A stretch of 64,000 bases of DNA from Pseudoalteromonas spongiae UST010723-006 (GCF_000238255.3 NZ_CP011040.1:186001-250000); one strand, 5' to 3'. Positions 17,354 to 27,067 are shown, counted from the stretch's first letter. The notes: generated by a model not told the origin, from the sequence alone. Numbers and translations: made by a program.

Positions 17354-18355
17354 ATGATAGATTTACGCAGTGATACCGTAACCACACCGTGTGCAACAAT
17401 GCGCGAACTGATGGCCAGTGCTCCTGTAGGTGACGATGTGTTTGGTGACGACCCTACGGTAAATGCGCTGCAACGCAAAGCCGCAGAATTAACCGGCCAC
17501 GAGGCCGCATTATTTGCGCCAAGTGGCACGCAAAGTAATTTATTGGCTCTTATGGCCCATTGTCAGCGTGGTGATGAATACATTGTTGGTCAAGACGCCC
17601 ATACCTATAAATATGAAGGTGGCGGTGCAGCAGTGCTTGGCAGCATTCAGCCACAGCCAATAGAGTTTGAAAAAGATGGTAGCTTGTCACTCGAATTAGT
17701 TAAACGAAAAATTAAGCCGAACGATCACCATTATGCACGCACGCGTCTTTTGTCGATTGAAAATACGGTTTCGGGTAAACCGCTGCCAATGGCTTATTTA
17801 TCTGACGCCCGCAAGTTTTGTGACGAACATGGTTTAGGTTTGCATTTAGATGGCGCGCGGGTATTTAATGCCGCGGTACATCATCAAGTTGCGATTAAAG
17901 ACATTACCTCGCAAATGGATTCGGTATCGATTTGCCTATCGAAAGGCCTCGGTGCGCCGCTTGGTAGTGTGCTATGTGGTTCAAAAGCCTTTATTCATGA
18001 AGCACATAAATGGCGTAAAATGCTTGGTGGCGGCATGCGCCAAGCAGGTATTGTTGCAGCTGCAGGTTTGTATGCGCTAGAAAACGATATTGACCGTTTG
18101 GTTGAAGATCATAAAAACGCCGAGTTTTTAGCGACAGAGCTGTCTAATATCGACGGTATAAGTGTTACATTGCAGGCAACCAATATGGTGTTTTTGCAAT
18201 ATCAGGCAACTAAGCCAGTTACTGAATTTGTCGACGCACTTTATCGTCAAGGCGTTAATATTTGCCCAGGCGAGCAAATTCGTTTGGTACTTCATAAAGA
18301 TGTGACACGCGAAGATTGTGTTTCAGTGGTTTCTGCAATAAAGAATGCACTTTAG
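17354..18355 (+). CDS. ltaE: Low-specificity L-threonine aldolase
   Basis: This 333-aa PLP enzyme begins [10 protein letters not shown], the family signature. It has the cofactor-binding APSGTQSN segment and [10 protein letters not shown] (aspartate to the pyridine nitrogen). The Schiff-base lysine lies in [14 protein letters not shown] (about K197). It cleaves L-threonine and L-allo-threonine to glycine and acetaldehyde in the cytoplasm. Length matches E. coli LtaE. It is monocistronic and divergent from the Zur-box operon. Confidence 0.95.
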   Translation: MIDLRSDTVTTPCATMRELMASAPVGDDVFGDDPTVNALQRKAAELTGHEAALFAPSGTQSNLLALMAHCQRGDEYIVGQDAHTYKYEGGGAAVLGSIQPQPIEFEKDGSLSLELVKRKIKPNDHHYARTRLLSIENTVSGKPLPMAYLSDARKFCDEHGLGLHLDGARVFNAAVHHQVAIKDITSQMDSVSICLSKGLGAPLGSVLCGSKAFIHEAHKWRKMLGGGMRQAGIVAAAGLYALENDIDRLVEDHKNAEFLATELSNIDGISVTLQATNMVFLQYQATKPVTEFVDALYRQGVNICPGEQIRLVLHKDVTREDCVSVVSAIKNAL

Positions 18356-18452
18356 TTATATTTGCATTGAATTGTTAAAATAAACGCTGAGGCAGATATT
18401 GGTTATCTGCCTTGGTGTAAGTGTAATTTGTTACTAAGTTACGCTCTAGTAT

Positions 18453-19514
18453 TTACCAGTAGTAATCGAAGGTGAGGTACCACGCCGCAAAGTCCCCTTG
18501 ATTGATTTGCATATTGCGGTCGAAATACGCATCTTGATTGAGGTATTCAAGGTATAACCAACCCGGGCCATAGTCGTAGCGCACGCCCGGCGCAAACGCA
18601 TAAACTGTGTCACTGTCTACACCATTGGTGTTTGATTTAGCTAAGGTTACATCTAATACAAAATACCAATCACCCAACGTATAGCCAAGTTCACCTGCGT
18701 AACGGGTGTTGTCGATTGTGCTAGCGACATCTGGGTTGGCCGCAAGATAGGCTTGTGGCAAATCGCGCTTACCGTCAATGTAACTGAGTTTGGTAGTAAG
18801 CTGGTCAAATTGGCCTTGGTAATAAATTACATAAGCGCTGTGATCGCCATCGGTACGTCTGTCTCCTGTGATCAGCTCCTCTAATTTACCGTTTTGGTAG
18901 GAGGCGGCAAAGGTGTGTTGCTTATTAAATGTATAAGAAAAATCAACAACTGCGGTGTCTACCTTTCGGTAGGTTGAGCTGCTGCCCCAGTGGCGGTTGT
19001 CATCGGTGCTGTCGGTTGATTTACTTGCCCAGTCATCAGCCAAATAATAGGCAAGTTGGTAATTGAATTGGTTAACGCCGCCTTGGTATTTTACGCCGAC
19101 ATCCATTTGGTCACCGTAAGCGGCTAAAAACATGTCCCCTGGCCAAAAATTAGCGGTTTTCCAGCCAAATGGCACTTGGCTTTTGCCAAAGGTCAGTGAG
19201 TTATTGTCATCGATAGCATAACCTAGCCATGCTTTGTGCATCACGTATTTTTGCCCGCTTGAATTGTTATCAACGTCGGTAAAACTGCCGGGCCCTAGGC
19301 GAAATTCTGCAGAGTAAAACCAAGGTGACTGATCTGATTTTGCACGATCCAAGTAACCAATAATTGCTTGGTCGCCAAAGTCGGTTTCGTGGGTGTCTTC
19401 GTTAAAGCTATAGTTAACCCAAAAGCCGCCTGCCAATGAGGGCGATGCTGCGAGCTGCGTCGAAATTGTAAGTGCAAACAGCGAGGTAAATAAAAGGGGT
19501 TTAGAGTTCAACAT
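18453..19514 (-). CDS. Outer-membrane porin-like beta-barrel protein
   Basis: The 353-aa product has a signal peptide (about 1-23, TQLAAS). Its barrel is rich in Tyr, Trp, Gly and Asp with alternating polarity and ends in a terminal aromatic (TFDYYW). Segments such as KAWLGYAIDDNNSLTFGKSQVPFG and QMDVGVKYQGG resemble OprP/porin-type 16-stranded barrels of Alteromonadales. Substrate is unknown; no transporter genes lie next to it. A chemoreceptor is divergent at 114 bp. Confidence 0.8.
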   Translation of the reverse strand: MLNSKPLLFTSLFALTISTQLAASPSLAGGFWVNYSFNEDTHETDFGDQAIIGYLDRAKSDQSPWFYSAEFRLGPGSFTDVDNNSSGQKYVMHKAWLGYAIDDNNSLTFGKSQVPFGWKTANFWPGDMFLAAYGDQMDVGVKYQGGVNQFNYQLAYYLADDWASKSTDSTDDNRHWGSSSTYRKVDTAVVDFSYTFNKQHTFAASYQNGKLEELITGDRRTDGDHSAYVIYYQGQFDQLTTKLSYIDGKRDLPQAYLAANPDVASTIDNTRYAGELGYTLGDWYFVLDVTLAKSNTNGVDSDTVYAFAPGVRYDYGPGWLYLEYLNQDAYFDRNMQINQGDFAAWYLTFDYYW

Positions 19515-19628
19515 AAATACCGTGTAAATAGATGACTTTAAAATAGCTTAGACCATAACTTATGAAGTTGACTAGCACTAGATTGCAAACCATATTTAAT
19601 TCAATACTAGCCATATGTTGTTAGCTCA

Positions 19629-21590
19629 ATGTCGATTTCAAAAAAACTTATCATTGCTTTTTTAGTCACTATGACACTGCCAATTATTGTGATTGCAGTG
19701 ATCATGATTAACCAGACCCGCAATTTAGCGCACGATAATTTTACTATTGCCAATACGCGAGAAGTTACGCAGATAGATAAAGCGATTTCGCTTTTTTTCG
19801 AAGAGATCAGTAAAGACGTTGTGTACATAGCGAAACACCCCGATTTAGTGGCGGCCAAAAGCGGTATTAAAACATATATGAATAGCGCATCCGCCAGTCA
19901 AATTACGCCAGAACAAAACGACGTAATTGAACAACGGGTATTCGATTTGTTTTCGCAATTTGGTGAATCACACGAGGGCATTTCTTATATTTACATGGGT
20001 AATCAACAAGGTGGTTATACGCAATGGCCAAAAGGCAGTGTAAGCGCTAACTATGACCCACGACCGCGTCCTTGGTTTAAAACAGGCACAGGCGCGACAA
20101 CTAAACCGATTCGTACTCAAGCGTATTATTGGGAGCCAGATGACGCGGTTATTGTCTCCACCGTGATGTCGATTAAAGATAGTGCGGGTAGCAATTTTGG
20201 TGTAACGGGTATGGATGTGTCGTTAAAAGGGTTAACGAGCATGATCCAAAATATCAAAATGGGTGAGTCGGGCTTTTTAATGTTAATAGAAGATTCCGGC
20301 AAAATTTTGGTTGATGCCAAACACCCTGAAAATAATTTTAAAGAATTTGCGAGTGTTAAAAGCAATCTATACGCTGGATTAAGCCGCATGGAATCTGGCG
20401 ATACCACCATAGAAATTGATGGCGATGTTTATCTTGCTAATGTGTATACCTCGCCCAAACTCAATTGGAAGTTTATCGGCCTGCTTAAAAAATCAGAAGT
20501 AATGGCGAAAGCAAATACGCTGATGGTGATAATTATTATGGTGAGCTTAATTCTGATTGGTATCTTCTCCGTACTCTCGGTGTATATTTCAAAATTAATA
20601 TCTCGTCCGATTGTTGAGGTGACCCGTGGTCTTGAAGATATTTCGCAAGGTGAAGGCGATTTAACCCAGCGTTTAAAAATTCGTACGCAAGACGAAACCG
20701 GACAACTGGCTAATAGCTTTAATCAATTTTTAAATTCGATTGCTGATTTGGTGCGAGAGATTAATGGTTCTTCTGCTAATGTAAGCAACGCATCGGAAGT
20801 AAGCTCACGTTTAGTTACGTCGATGAATTCATCGTTAATGACGCAACAATTAGCGCTTGAGCAAGCTTCTACCGCTATTAATGAAATGGCGGCAACCGCC
20901 AACGAAGTTGCATCAAGCTGTGCATCGGCAGCAGATTCAGCCAATTCAACTAAACAATCAGCCATTGAAGGGCAATCGTTAATTAATAAAACGGTATCTA
21001 GTGTGTCGGGACTGTCAGACACTATCGCAAGTACAGAGCAAAATGTGCGTGATTTAGACAGTGAAAGTGAAAGCATTACCACAATTTTAGATGTGATCCG
21101 TGGCATTGCTGAGCAAACAAATTTGTTAGCACTTAATGCCGCAATTGAGGCAGCGCGCGCAGGCGAACAAGGCAGAGGCTTTTCGGTGGTAGCAGACGAA
21201 GTACGTGCGCTTTCACAACGTACATCCGAATCAACAGAAGAAATTGCACAGCAACTTGGTAAACTTAGAAATATGACCCAAGCGATTTCAAAAGAGATGT
21301 CACAAAGCCTCGATATATCCTCGCAAACCGTTGAGTTCACAAAACAAGCGCAAACCAGTTTTGATTCCATTACGCATTCGGTTGACCTTATTAGTGATAT
21401 GAACTCGCAAATAGCCACCGCAGCAGAAGAGCAGCAACATGTAGCGGAAGAGATTAACCGCAACGTTGTGGATATTAAAACCGGTGCTGATGAAATTTCA
21501 GGGCTTGCTAATGACGCCGATGAAAATGCCAATAGCCTGGCATCGCTCTCAGCCGCTTTAACTGCGTTGGTTAAAAAGTTTAAAACTTAA
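19629..21590 (+). CDS. Methyl-accepting chemotaxis protein with dCache sensor
   Basis: This 653-aa protein has a first transmembrane helix at about 7-28. A periplasmic double-Cache domain (about 30-290) includes the diagnostic [10 protein letters not shown] and [12 protein letters not shown]. The second helix is at about 296-322. HAMP follows (about 320-375, [17 protein letters not shown]). The cytoplasmic signalling coiled coil has the conserved tip from about residue 493 ([19 protein letters not shown]). It relays binding of small ligands, often amino or organic acids, to CheA/CheW. No CheR pentapeptide is seen at the C-terminus. Ligand unknown; it is an orphan receptor here. Confidence 0.94.
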   Translation: MSISKKLIIAFLVTMTLPIIVIAVIMINQTRNLAHDNFTIANTREVTQIDKAISLFFEEISKDVVYIAKHPDLVAAKSGIKTYMNSASASQITPEQNDVIEQRVFDLFSQFGESHEGISYIYMGNQQGGYTQWPKGSVSANYDPRPRPWFKTGTGATTKPIRTQAYYWEPDDAVIVSTVMSIKDSAGSNFGVTGMDVSLKGLTSMIQNIKMGESGFLMLIEDSGKILVDAKHPENNFKEFASVKSNLYAGLSRMESGDTTIEIDGDVYLANVYTSPKLNWKFIGLLKKSEVMAKANTLMVIIIMVSLILIGIFSVLSVYISKLISRPIVEVTRGLEDISQGEGDLTQRLKIRTQDETGQLANSFNQFLNSIADLVREINGSSANVSNASEVSSRLVTSMNSSLMTQQLALEQASTAINEMAATANEVASSCASAADSANSTKQSAIEGQSLINKTVSSVSGLSDTIASTEQNVRDLDSESESITTILDVIRGIAEQTNLLALNAAIEAARAGEQGRGFSVVADEVRALSQRTSESTEEIAQQLGKLRNMTQAISKEMSQSLDISSQTVEFTKQAQTSFDSITHSVDLISDMNSQIATAAEEQQHVAEEINRNVVDIKTGADEISGLANDADENANSLASLSAALTALVKKFKT

Positions 21591-21675
21591 CGCTTGTTTG
21601 TCAGTTATGGTGAGAAGAGGCAGTAGCTGCTGGTAAAATAGCGCGAGCTAATCTAAGCACTACAGCCTCGATGCG

Positions 21676-22287
21676 TTAGAGGCTAGTGTGCTGCTTGCGA
21701 TATTGCATTGGGGTGATACCGGTGTATTTTTTAAAGGCGGTGTAAAACGCCGACTTAGAGTTAAAACCCGCATCCATTGCAATATCGAGTACCGTTTTAT
21801 TGCTGTTTGTGAGTTCATTCTTAGCGTGTTTTACACGGTAGCCATTTACATAATCAAAAAAGTTGACTTGTAAACGCTCGTTCAATGTTTGAGAAATATA
21901 GTTGGAAGAAGTATTGATACTTTTTGCAAGTATAGGCAGTGACAAGGCGGCGTTTAAATAGATTTTCTCTTGCTGCATTGCGTTTTCCAATTTGTTTGCA
22001 ATGTGCTGTAAATTGTCTTCACTTAATGCCGAAGTTTTATATTTATTCTGCGTTGCTGACAACACTCTAGGTTCATCATCCTTATTAATATCATCAAATA
22101 TTTCTTCAAACCCAGGTTTTTGGCGAAGCGCCCAAGTCGCTAAAAAGGTTACAGCAATCAGTAATAGTAAGCTTGAAAAGGGCGTATACATTTCACTTGG
22201 GAACAGCAAATTATTGAGCGTTAGATTGATGGCAAATAACCCCCAAGGAATGCCTACTAAAAGTGCTAGTGCTGTAAGCCAACCCAT
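21676..22287 (-). CDS. AraC-type regulator, C-terminal part (frameshifted from 22266-22871)
   Basis: The 203-residue frame starts with the last transmembrane segment (WLTALALLVGIPWGLF) and a second one (SSLLLLIAVTFLATWAL). It ends in an AraC DNA-binding domain (about 95-200, LPILAKSINTSSNYISQTL and IAMDAGFNSKSAFYTAFKK). Its ATG is made from the end of an A8 tract and is probably not a real start. The sequence continues the 22266-22871 frame after a -1 shift. Together they would give about 398 residues, the usual size of a membrane-sensor AraC regulator. Confidence 0.8.
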   Translation of the reverse strand: MGWLTALALLVGIPWGLFAINLTLNNLLFPSEMYTPFSSLLLLIAVTFLATWALRQKPGFEEIFDDINKDDEPRVLSATQNKYKTSALSEDNLQHIANKLENAMQQEKIYLNAALSLPILAKSINTSSNYISQTLNERLQVNFFDYVNGYRVKHAKNELTNSNKTVLDIAMDAGFNSKSAFYTAFKKYTGITPMQYRKQHTSL

Positions 22288-22871
22288 TTTTTTTGTTCTG
22301 TTGTGGCAAAAATATCTTTTAAATGTGTGCGGTAGCGGTTTAAACGAACAATGGTTTTAACCACATAAAATGCCGATTGTAATACCCAGCTTATCACCAA
22401 CAAAAAGGTGATAATTAACCCAGCATACACACTATATCGCAAGAAGGGGGATACGCTTTCAAGCACCGCATCATCACCGACAACCAAAAGCCCGTGTTGA
22501 ATCTCGTTAGGTAAAACTAATGTAAAAAGTGAAATAAATAGTCCGATTACAGGCAAAGCAAAATGCCATTTGTCGTGTTTGGTAAGCGTCCATTTCGATT
22601 CTGCTGTAAGGCTTTTAATGTAAAACCAAAAGCTTGGGGCGATTAATAATAATGCAGGTAACGATACGATAAGTTGCGTTTGCCGCCACTCTGGTGCGAG
22701 TAATTTTAAGCTGGGTTGGCATATCACAATTGCAATGGCAATAAAGCAGCAAGAAAGGGAAGCATAGCCGAAATTTTGGCGTTTTTTAGTAATAAGTAAA
22801 CTTGCGTTAAAGCCTAATAAGGTCATTGTTGCAATGTTAATCGCAAATAAGTAAATCTCTGGTGGTTGCAA
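22266..22871 (-). CDS. Membrane sensor AraC-type regulator, N-terminal part (frameshifted)
   Basis: The 201-residue frame carries about six hydrophobic segments (such as IYLFAINIATMTLLGF and WHFALPVIGLFISLF). The cytoplasmic stretch RLNRYRTHLKDIFATTEQKK normally leads to the seventh helix. In the annotated frame it ends a few codons later (WVGLQH), while the expected continuation (MGWLTALALL) is in the -1 frame. The junction is an A8 run (22287-22294). Either the gene is a recent pseudogene, the assembly miscounts a homopolymer, or the shift is used. Confidence 0.8.
   Translation of the reverse strand: MQPPEIYLFAINIATMTLLGFNASLLITKKRQNFGYASLSCCFIAIAIVICQPSLKLLAPEWRQTQLIVSLPALLLIAPSFWFYIKSLTAESKWTLTKHDKWHFALPVIGLFISLFTLVLPNEIQHGLLVVGDDAVLESVSPFLRYSVYAGLIITFLLVISWVLQSAFYVVKTIVRLNRYRTHLKDIFATTEQKKWVGLQH
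22287..22294 (-). other. A8 slippery tract joining the two halves of the AraC-type regulator
   Basis: On the minus strand the zero frame reads CAA AAA AAA TGG, so A_AAA_AAA sits in the exact register of a -1 slippery heptamer. A -1 slip, or one extra A by polymerase slippage, joins both frames into about 398 aa. Confidence 0.6.
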
Positions 22872-22945
22872 GTTAAATCCTTTTATTTCTTTATAAACAA
22901 TATCTTATTTGTTTTTGTTGTTTCTTTTTGGTTCTGCTCAACAGA

Positions 22946-22988
22946 TTAGAACGATATTGCTCTAGGTATTTTACATAATCGTTTCTAA
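22946..22988. promoter_or_regulatory. Inverted repeat between divergent AraC-type and DUF2306 genes
   Basis: TTAGAACGAT (22946-22955) is mirrored by ATCGTTTCTAA (22978-22988) with one extra base. It is centred about 53 bp before the DUF2306 start and 96 bp before the regulator start. It could be the regulator's operator; inference. Confidence 0.4.
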
Positions 22989-23019
22989 CTTAACTAGCGT
23001 ATGGCGTAAGGATTAAAAA

Positions 23020-23688
23020 ATGACATACCAAAATGCAATGATGATAGAACCAAATGAATTTAAAACACCGTTTAATTGGGCTGGTGTTAGCTTTTTACTC
23101 TTTATGATAGGTATTCCTGCAATACCAGCAGTATTTATTGTTGCCTTAGTTGTAATGGGTAGTGGTATTGAGTCGCCGCTCAGTGAAATGATTAACGTGC
23201 GCTATTTTGATATGCCACTTGTGATTATTTGCCATGGCATATCAGGTATTGTGTTTTTTTTAACAATGCCATTTCAGTTTTCACCAAAGTTAAGACACAC
23301 AAAACCGCGCTATCATAAAATTAATGGCTACTTTGCTTTTATTTCTGCGTGTGTGATGGCGGCGTCTGGCGTGTGGATGCATCATGTATTTTCGCCTAAT
23401 GAATTTGGCGCGCGCTATGTGAGTTTGGTGATAGTTGCGATAGCTATTTTCTTAACGTTTGTTATTGCTGTTAAGTATGCAATTAAAAAGGATTTCAAAC
23501 AGCATCAGCGTTGGGTGTATTTTGCAGCAGCTGCCAGTTTAGCGGTTGTTAGCCCACTATTTTTAGAAATTATCGCGATGTTAATGGGTAATGTGGGAGC
23601 TGAAGTTATGCATGACTATGGGCGTTTAATCGGCTTGGTTTTGAATCTTCAAATTGCACATTGGTTATTTAAAAAGAACCATAGCTAG
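23020..23688 (+). CDS. DUF2306 family membrane protein
   Basis: The 222-aa product has about six transmembrane helices. The family pattern is visible: a short N-terminal tail, helix 1 (about 22-48), CHGISGIVFFLTMPFQFSP, a HKINGYF loop, WMHHVF and a QHQRW segment before helix 5. Conserved His residues at helix ends (H73, H98, H125, H166 region) could bind haem or a metal, but the family has no proven function. It is divergent from the split AraC-type regulator and is a plausible target of it. Confidence 0.82.
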   Translation: MTYQNAMMIEPNEFKTPFNWAGVSFLLFMIGIPAIPAVFIVALVVMGSGIESPLSEMINVRYFDMPLVIICHGISGIVFFLTMPFQFSPKLRHTKPRYHKINGYFAFISACVMAASGVWMHHVFSPNEFGARYVSLVIVAIAIFLTFVIAVKYAIKKDFKQHQRWVYFAAAASLAVVSPLFLEIIAMLMGNVGAEVMHDYGRLIGLVLNLQIAHWLFKKNHS

Positions 23689-23784
23689 CGATTAATTGGT
23701 AAACGTTGAGGTATTTAAGGGAACATGAAGATGTTTAGAGTTAGGTACTAAAGTGTGAAGATACATCAATTAAAGCAGTTTAGA

Positions 23785-23815
23785 AAAAAGCCAGTAACAC
23801 GGTTACTGGCTTTTT
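23785..23815. terminator. Bidirectional terminator between DUF2306 gene and mtnK
   Basis: Stem AAAAAGCCAGTAAC/GTTACTGGCTTTTT with a three-base loop has A and T runs on both sides. Confidence 0.85.
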
Positions 23816-23870
23816 AGGCTGAAACTTATAGAGCTTATTTTTACTGTGCTTCTTTTTACTGAGCTTATTT

Positions 23871-25073
23871 TTACTGAACGAGGCTAATAATCAGATTAAA
23901 TGCTGACTCTTTATCGTGAGCGGTCTCGGCATGTAAAATAAGTTGCTCACCTAGGATTAATGTTTGCTGTTGTACTTGCAGTCGTGCGGTTTCATCTTCA
24001 ATACCATCAATGTCTGATACATGGGCAAGGCCAATGGTGCGGCGAACAAGCTCAGTGCCGGCAAAACCAAGTGCATCTTTAATGATTTGGTTTACAAAAT
24101 ACTCTGTATAGCCTGGTGCCTGAAGTGATAAATCACGGGTATGCGCTTTAGCAAGTGACAGCCAGGTTGCTGCAAATTCGTTGATCACTTGCTGAATCGT
24201 CGTCAGTAAGTAGGTTTGCATTTGGCGGCGCTTTGGAATTTCACTAATTCGGGCATTTTGCGCACAATAATTAAGTAAAAAATTACCGATAAACGAGCCT
24301 AAATCAAAACCAATTGGGCCAAAAAAGCCAAACTCTGGGTCGATCACCTTAGTTGATTGCGCATCAACAAAAATACTACCTGAATGCACATCACCGTGTA
24401 ATAAGCTTTGTGGCGACGATAAAAATAGTTGCTTTAATTTAGCCACTTTAATGTGAAGTTCGGTGTTTTGCTGAAGCTTCTCTACCTCACCTTCAAGTGT
24501 CGCCGGGTAGTTATTGCGCAGAGATGTGCGGTACGGATCATCAAAGAATAAGTCTTCAGTGATGGCGCACAGCTCAGGGTTTGTGAACTCAATGACCAAG
24601 GCTTTCTTTTCAGCAGGTGTTAAATAAAAGTCTGAGTAATAAAAGCTGGTGGTTGCCAGGTAGTTTGCAAGTTGGCTGCCTAAATTTGGAAAGGTTGTTG
24701 CTTGGTTTAGTTCACCACGCAAAATCGTCATATGGCCTAAATCTTCCAAAATGGTTAGGGCAAGTTCGGTATTTTTGTGCAGCACTTTTGCTGTGTATGG
24801 TTCGCACACTGCACCATGTTTTTCAAGCACCGCCGCTTCAATGCGCGCTCTATCAAGGGTTAAAGGCCACGACTCACCAACACAACGGGCATAGGGTAAT
24901 GCCTGCTTTAAAATAATGCTATTACCGTTTTCATCAGCAATGCGAAAGACTAAATTGAGATTGCCATCACCAAACTCATTACAGGTTAATTGAGCATTAG
25001 GGGCAAAAAATTCGTTTAACTGTGCAACATAGTTAAGTGCACGCTCATTATCAAAAGCAATATAGTCAGCCAT
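23871..25073 (-). CDS. mtnK: S-methyl-5-thioribose kinase
   Basis: The 400-aa product has a protein-kinase-like APH fold. It contains the nucleotide-binding GDGNLNLVFRI near residue 36, the catalytic LLHGDVHSGSIFVD (about 222-235) and the metal-binding VIDPEFGFFGPIGFDLG. It phosphorylates 5-methylthioribose to its 1-phosphate in the cytoplasm, using ATP. Methylthioribose comes from the MTA/SAH nucleosidase route; no MTA phosphorylase gene is in the window, which fits kinase use. It is divergent from mtnA, with MetJ-like boxes between them. Confidence 0.95.
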   Translation of the reverse strand: MADYIAFDNERALNYVAQLNEFFAPNAQLTCNEFGDGNLNLVFRIADENGNSIILKQALPYARCVGESWPLTLDRARIEAAVLEKHGAVCEPYTAKVLHKNTELALTILEDLGHMTILRGELNQATTFPNLGSQLANYLATTSFYYSDFYLTPAEKKALVIEFTNPELCAITEDLFFDDPYRTSLRNNYPATLEGEVEKLQQNTELHIKVAKLKQLFLSSPQSLLHGDVHSGSIFVDAQSTKVIDPEFGFFGPIGFDLGSFIGNFLLNYCAQNARISEIPKRRQMQTYLLTTIQQVINEFAATWLSLAKAHTRDLSLQAPGYTEYFVNQIIKDALGFAGTELVRRTIGLAHVSDIDGIEDETARLQVQQQTLILGEQLILHAETAHDKESAFNLIISLVQ

Positions 25074-25121
25074 GGTGTTCGCTATTCAAAAATACAGATA
25101 ATTACGGAATTCTATACTGAT

Positions 25122-25153
25122 GAATGTTTAGATGTCTATACTTCTTTGTGTCT
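25122..25153. promoter_or_regulatory. MetJ operator (tandem met boxes) between mtnK and mtnA
   Basis: Four 8-bp units lie in register: GAATGTTT, AGATGTCT, ATACTTCT, TTGTGTCT. The second matches the met-box AGACGTCT at 7 of 8 positions and the third at 6 of 8. Tandem 8-mers are how MetJ dimers bind with SAM. The array sits 49 bp before mtnK and 42 bp before mtnA, so it can repress both. Confidence 0.65.
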
Positions 25154-25194
25154 TGGTGTAAAATGATCGCGTTAATAGTTTGGAGTTTCACAGC

Positions 25195-26217
25195 ATGCAA
25201 AATTTGCTCGCACGCAGTCTTAAATATCAAGGCGGACAGTTATTCGTTTTAGATCAGTACCTTTTACCACACCAGCAGCATTGGCATGTGTGTAACAGTG
25301 TACCTGAGATGCAAGAATTGATTTTGACGTTAAAAGTGCGTGGGGCGCCGCTAATTGGTTTAGCTGCAACCCTGCTAGTTGCTCATTTAGCTGAGCAAGG
25401 TCTATCGCATAGCCAACTTGCAGAGGCAATAAATGATTTAGAGGCAACGCGTCCAACTGCGGTTAATTTAATGCACTGCATGAAGCGTATGCGCCAAGCA
25501 TTAGCTCAAGATAATTTTGTTGACGCATTAGTAGTAACTGCAGAGCAGCTATTTAATGAAGATGTTGCGCTGTGTGAATCCATGGCAACCCTAGGTGCTG
25601 CGCTTGTAAAACCGGGCGATAATATTTTAACTCACTGTAATACGGGTGCATTAGCAACAGCAGGGGTAGGTACGGCACTTGGGGTAATTCACCACGCCCA
25701 TCAAAAATACGGTGATATTCATGTTTGGGTGGATGAAACACGCCCATTACTGCAAGGCGGTCGTTTAACGGCATTTGAGCTTGAAAGCTGGCAAATTCCG
25801 TACACCCTTATTTGTGACAATATGGCCGCCAGTTTAATGGCTGCGGGTAAAGTAGATAAGATTTTTGTGGGTGCAGATCGCATTGCAGCTAATGGCGATT
25901 TTGCCAATAAAGTCGGTACCTATAATTTAGCCGTGTTGGCACATTTTCATAATGTTGAGTTTTATGTGGTTGCGCCAATCACCACCTTAGATATTGACTG
26001 TGAAAGTGGTCAACATATCCCGATTGAAGAGCGTGCTGATGCTGAAGTAAAAGGTGTCAGTGGTAGCTTTGGTGAGTGCCAATGGGCACCAAACAATGCC
26101 AAGGTATTTAACCCTGCCTTTGATGTAACGCCAGCACACCTAGTAACGGGTTGGGTACTTGATACCGGCGTTTACAATTTACAGCAAGTAAAAGATGGCG
26201 CGTTAAAACAGCTCTAA
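25195..26217 (+). CDS. mtnA: S-methyl-5-thioribose-1-phosphate isomerase
   Basis: The start is at ATG 25195, with GGAG 10 bases upstream; a TTG at 25180 would place the ribosome-binding site inside the gene. The 340-aa product belongs to the eIF2B-alpha-related family. Motifs include [11 protein letters not shown], a catalytic Cys in [14 protein letters not shown] and the catalytic Asp in [21 protein letters not shown]. It converts methylthioribose-1-phosphate to methylthioribulose-1-phosphate. It is divergent from mtnK; the rest of the pathway follows on the minus strand. Confidence 0.95.
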   Translation: MQNLLARSLKYQGGQLFVLDQYLLPHQQHWHVCNSVPEMQELILTLKVRGAPLIGLAATLLVAHLAEQGLSHSQLAEAINDLEATRPTAVNLMHCMKRMRQALAQDNFVDALVVTAEQLFNEDVALCESMATLGAALVKPGDNILTHCNTGALATAGVGTALGVIHHAHQKYGDIHVWVDETRPLLQGGRLTAFELESWQIPYTLICDNMAASLMAAGKVDKIFVGADRIAANGDFANKVGTYNLAVLAHFHNVEFYVVAPITTLDIDCESGQHIPIEERADAEVKGVSGSFGECQWAPNNAKVFNPAFDVTPAHLVTGWVLDTGVYNLQQVKDGALKQL

Positions 26218-26238
26218 TAAGCCTTATTAAATATAAGA

Positions 26239-26258
26239 AGAGCACCATTCGGTGCTCT
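26239..26258. terminator. Hairpin after mtnA
   Basis: A perfect stem AGAGCACC/GGTGCTCT with an ATTC loop lies 22 bases after the mtnA stop. There is no long T-run, so efficiency is uncertain. Confidence 0.5.
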
Positions 26259-26260
26259 AC

Positions 26261-26528
26261 TTAGAGCGTGTTGACCTTTGCTGTCTATTTCTGCAGCCGT
26301 TTGTTTGGCATTTAGACAAGGCAGAGTGATTGTAGTGTAGTACTCTACATAAATGAACGATAACGCAGTATAAACGCCAAACAGACGCTGCCTAACAGGT
26401 TCAACCCAAAGCGTTTTGTTCTTTGTTGTTGCTTCTTGACTTAGCTTGCTAGGCCTACAAAGCAACGCCGCGATCAAAACGCTTTGGATTTGAACAGAAT
26501 TTAGACCATAAAGATCAACACGCTCTAA
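26261..26528. mobile_element. MITE-like non-coding element with 19-bp terminal inverted repeats
   Basis: The left end TTAGAGCGTGTTGACCTTT (26261-26279) and right end AAAGATCAACACGCTCTAA (26510-26528) are inverted repeats with one mismatch. Inside, further inverted arms occur (GTTTGGCATTTA with TAAACGCCAAAC; CCAAAGCGTTTTG with CAAAACGCTTTGG), so the RNA could fold extensively. There is no transposase. Any frame through it is spurious. The right end contributes the TAG stop codon of mtnD. Shortened copies of the ends occur at 38210-38237 and 48599-48624. Confidence 0.75.
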
Positions 26529-27067
26529 TCCAAGATTGGAAACTCATTGGCAATTTTGCTTTCGGTGCTTTGTGCCACCCAACCCGCTTCGTTATTGAAA
26601 AAACGAATTGCGGTAAACTCAGGATCGCTGCCCATATCAAACCAATGCTTAGTGTTAGCCGGCACTGAAATTAAATCACCTTGCTGGCAAAGCACTTGAT
26701 ACACTTTGTCGTCTAAATGCAGGCAGAATAAGCCTTGGCCCTTTACAAAAAAGCGTACTTCGTCTTCGCTATGCGTATGCTCAAATAAAAATTTCTGTCT
26801 TAATTCAGCCGCCGCTGGATTACCTTTAGCAAGTGAAATTACATCCACCGTTTGGTAGCCGCCGTCGTGCTGCACACGTTTAATATCGGCGTCATAGGCG
26901 TTTAAAATATCATCTGAACTGTGGCTTGCGTCAATTTCAAATGCTGCTTGCCAGTTCTCAAATACCACGCCTACTTGATTAAGTTGTTGCTGAATTTCAG
27001 TAAAGTTTTCGCTCTGTAGCAGAGTGCTTACTGCATCGTCGTGACGGTAAATAGTTAGTTTGCTCAT
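26525..27067 (-). CDS. mtnD: Acireductone dioxygenase
   Basis: This 180-aa cupin enzyme has metal ligands H97, H99 and E103 (FEHTHSEDEVRFF), with H141 in NTKHWFDMG. It oxidises the acireductone of methionine salvage with O2: the Fe(II) form gives 2-keto-4-methylthiobutyrate and formate, the Ni form an off-pathway product. The start overlaps the mtnC stop by 4 bases. The stop codon lies within the terminal repeat of a MITE-like element, so the C-terminus may have been altered by that insertion. Confidence 0.95.
   Translation of the reverse strand: MSKLTIYRHDDAVSTLLQSENFTEIQQQLNQVGVVFENWQAAFEIDASHSSDDILNAYDADIKRVQHDGGYQTVDVISLAKGNPAAAELRQKFLFEHTHSEDEVRFFVKGQGLFCLHLDDKVYQVLCQQGDLISVPANTKHWFDMGSDPEFTAIRFFNNEAGWVAQSTESKIANEFPILD

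Noticed and set aside
20723..21532. 269-codon minus-strand frame opposite the chemoreceptor
   Set aside because: Long antisense frames are common opposite Ser/Ala/Gln-rich coiled coils; its Ser/Cys-rich composition and lack of a start signal mark it as a shadow.
25081..25194. SAM riboswitch upstream of mtn genes
   Set aside because: The spacer is too short and has no SAM-box helices; MetJ-like 8-mers explain it better.
26214..26477. 87-codon minus-strand frame across the MITE-like element
   Set aside because: It lies within the repeat element, where such frames recur by copy number rather than function.
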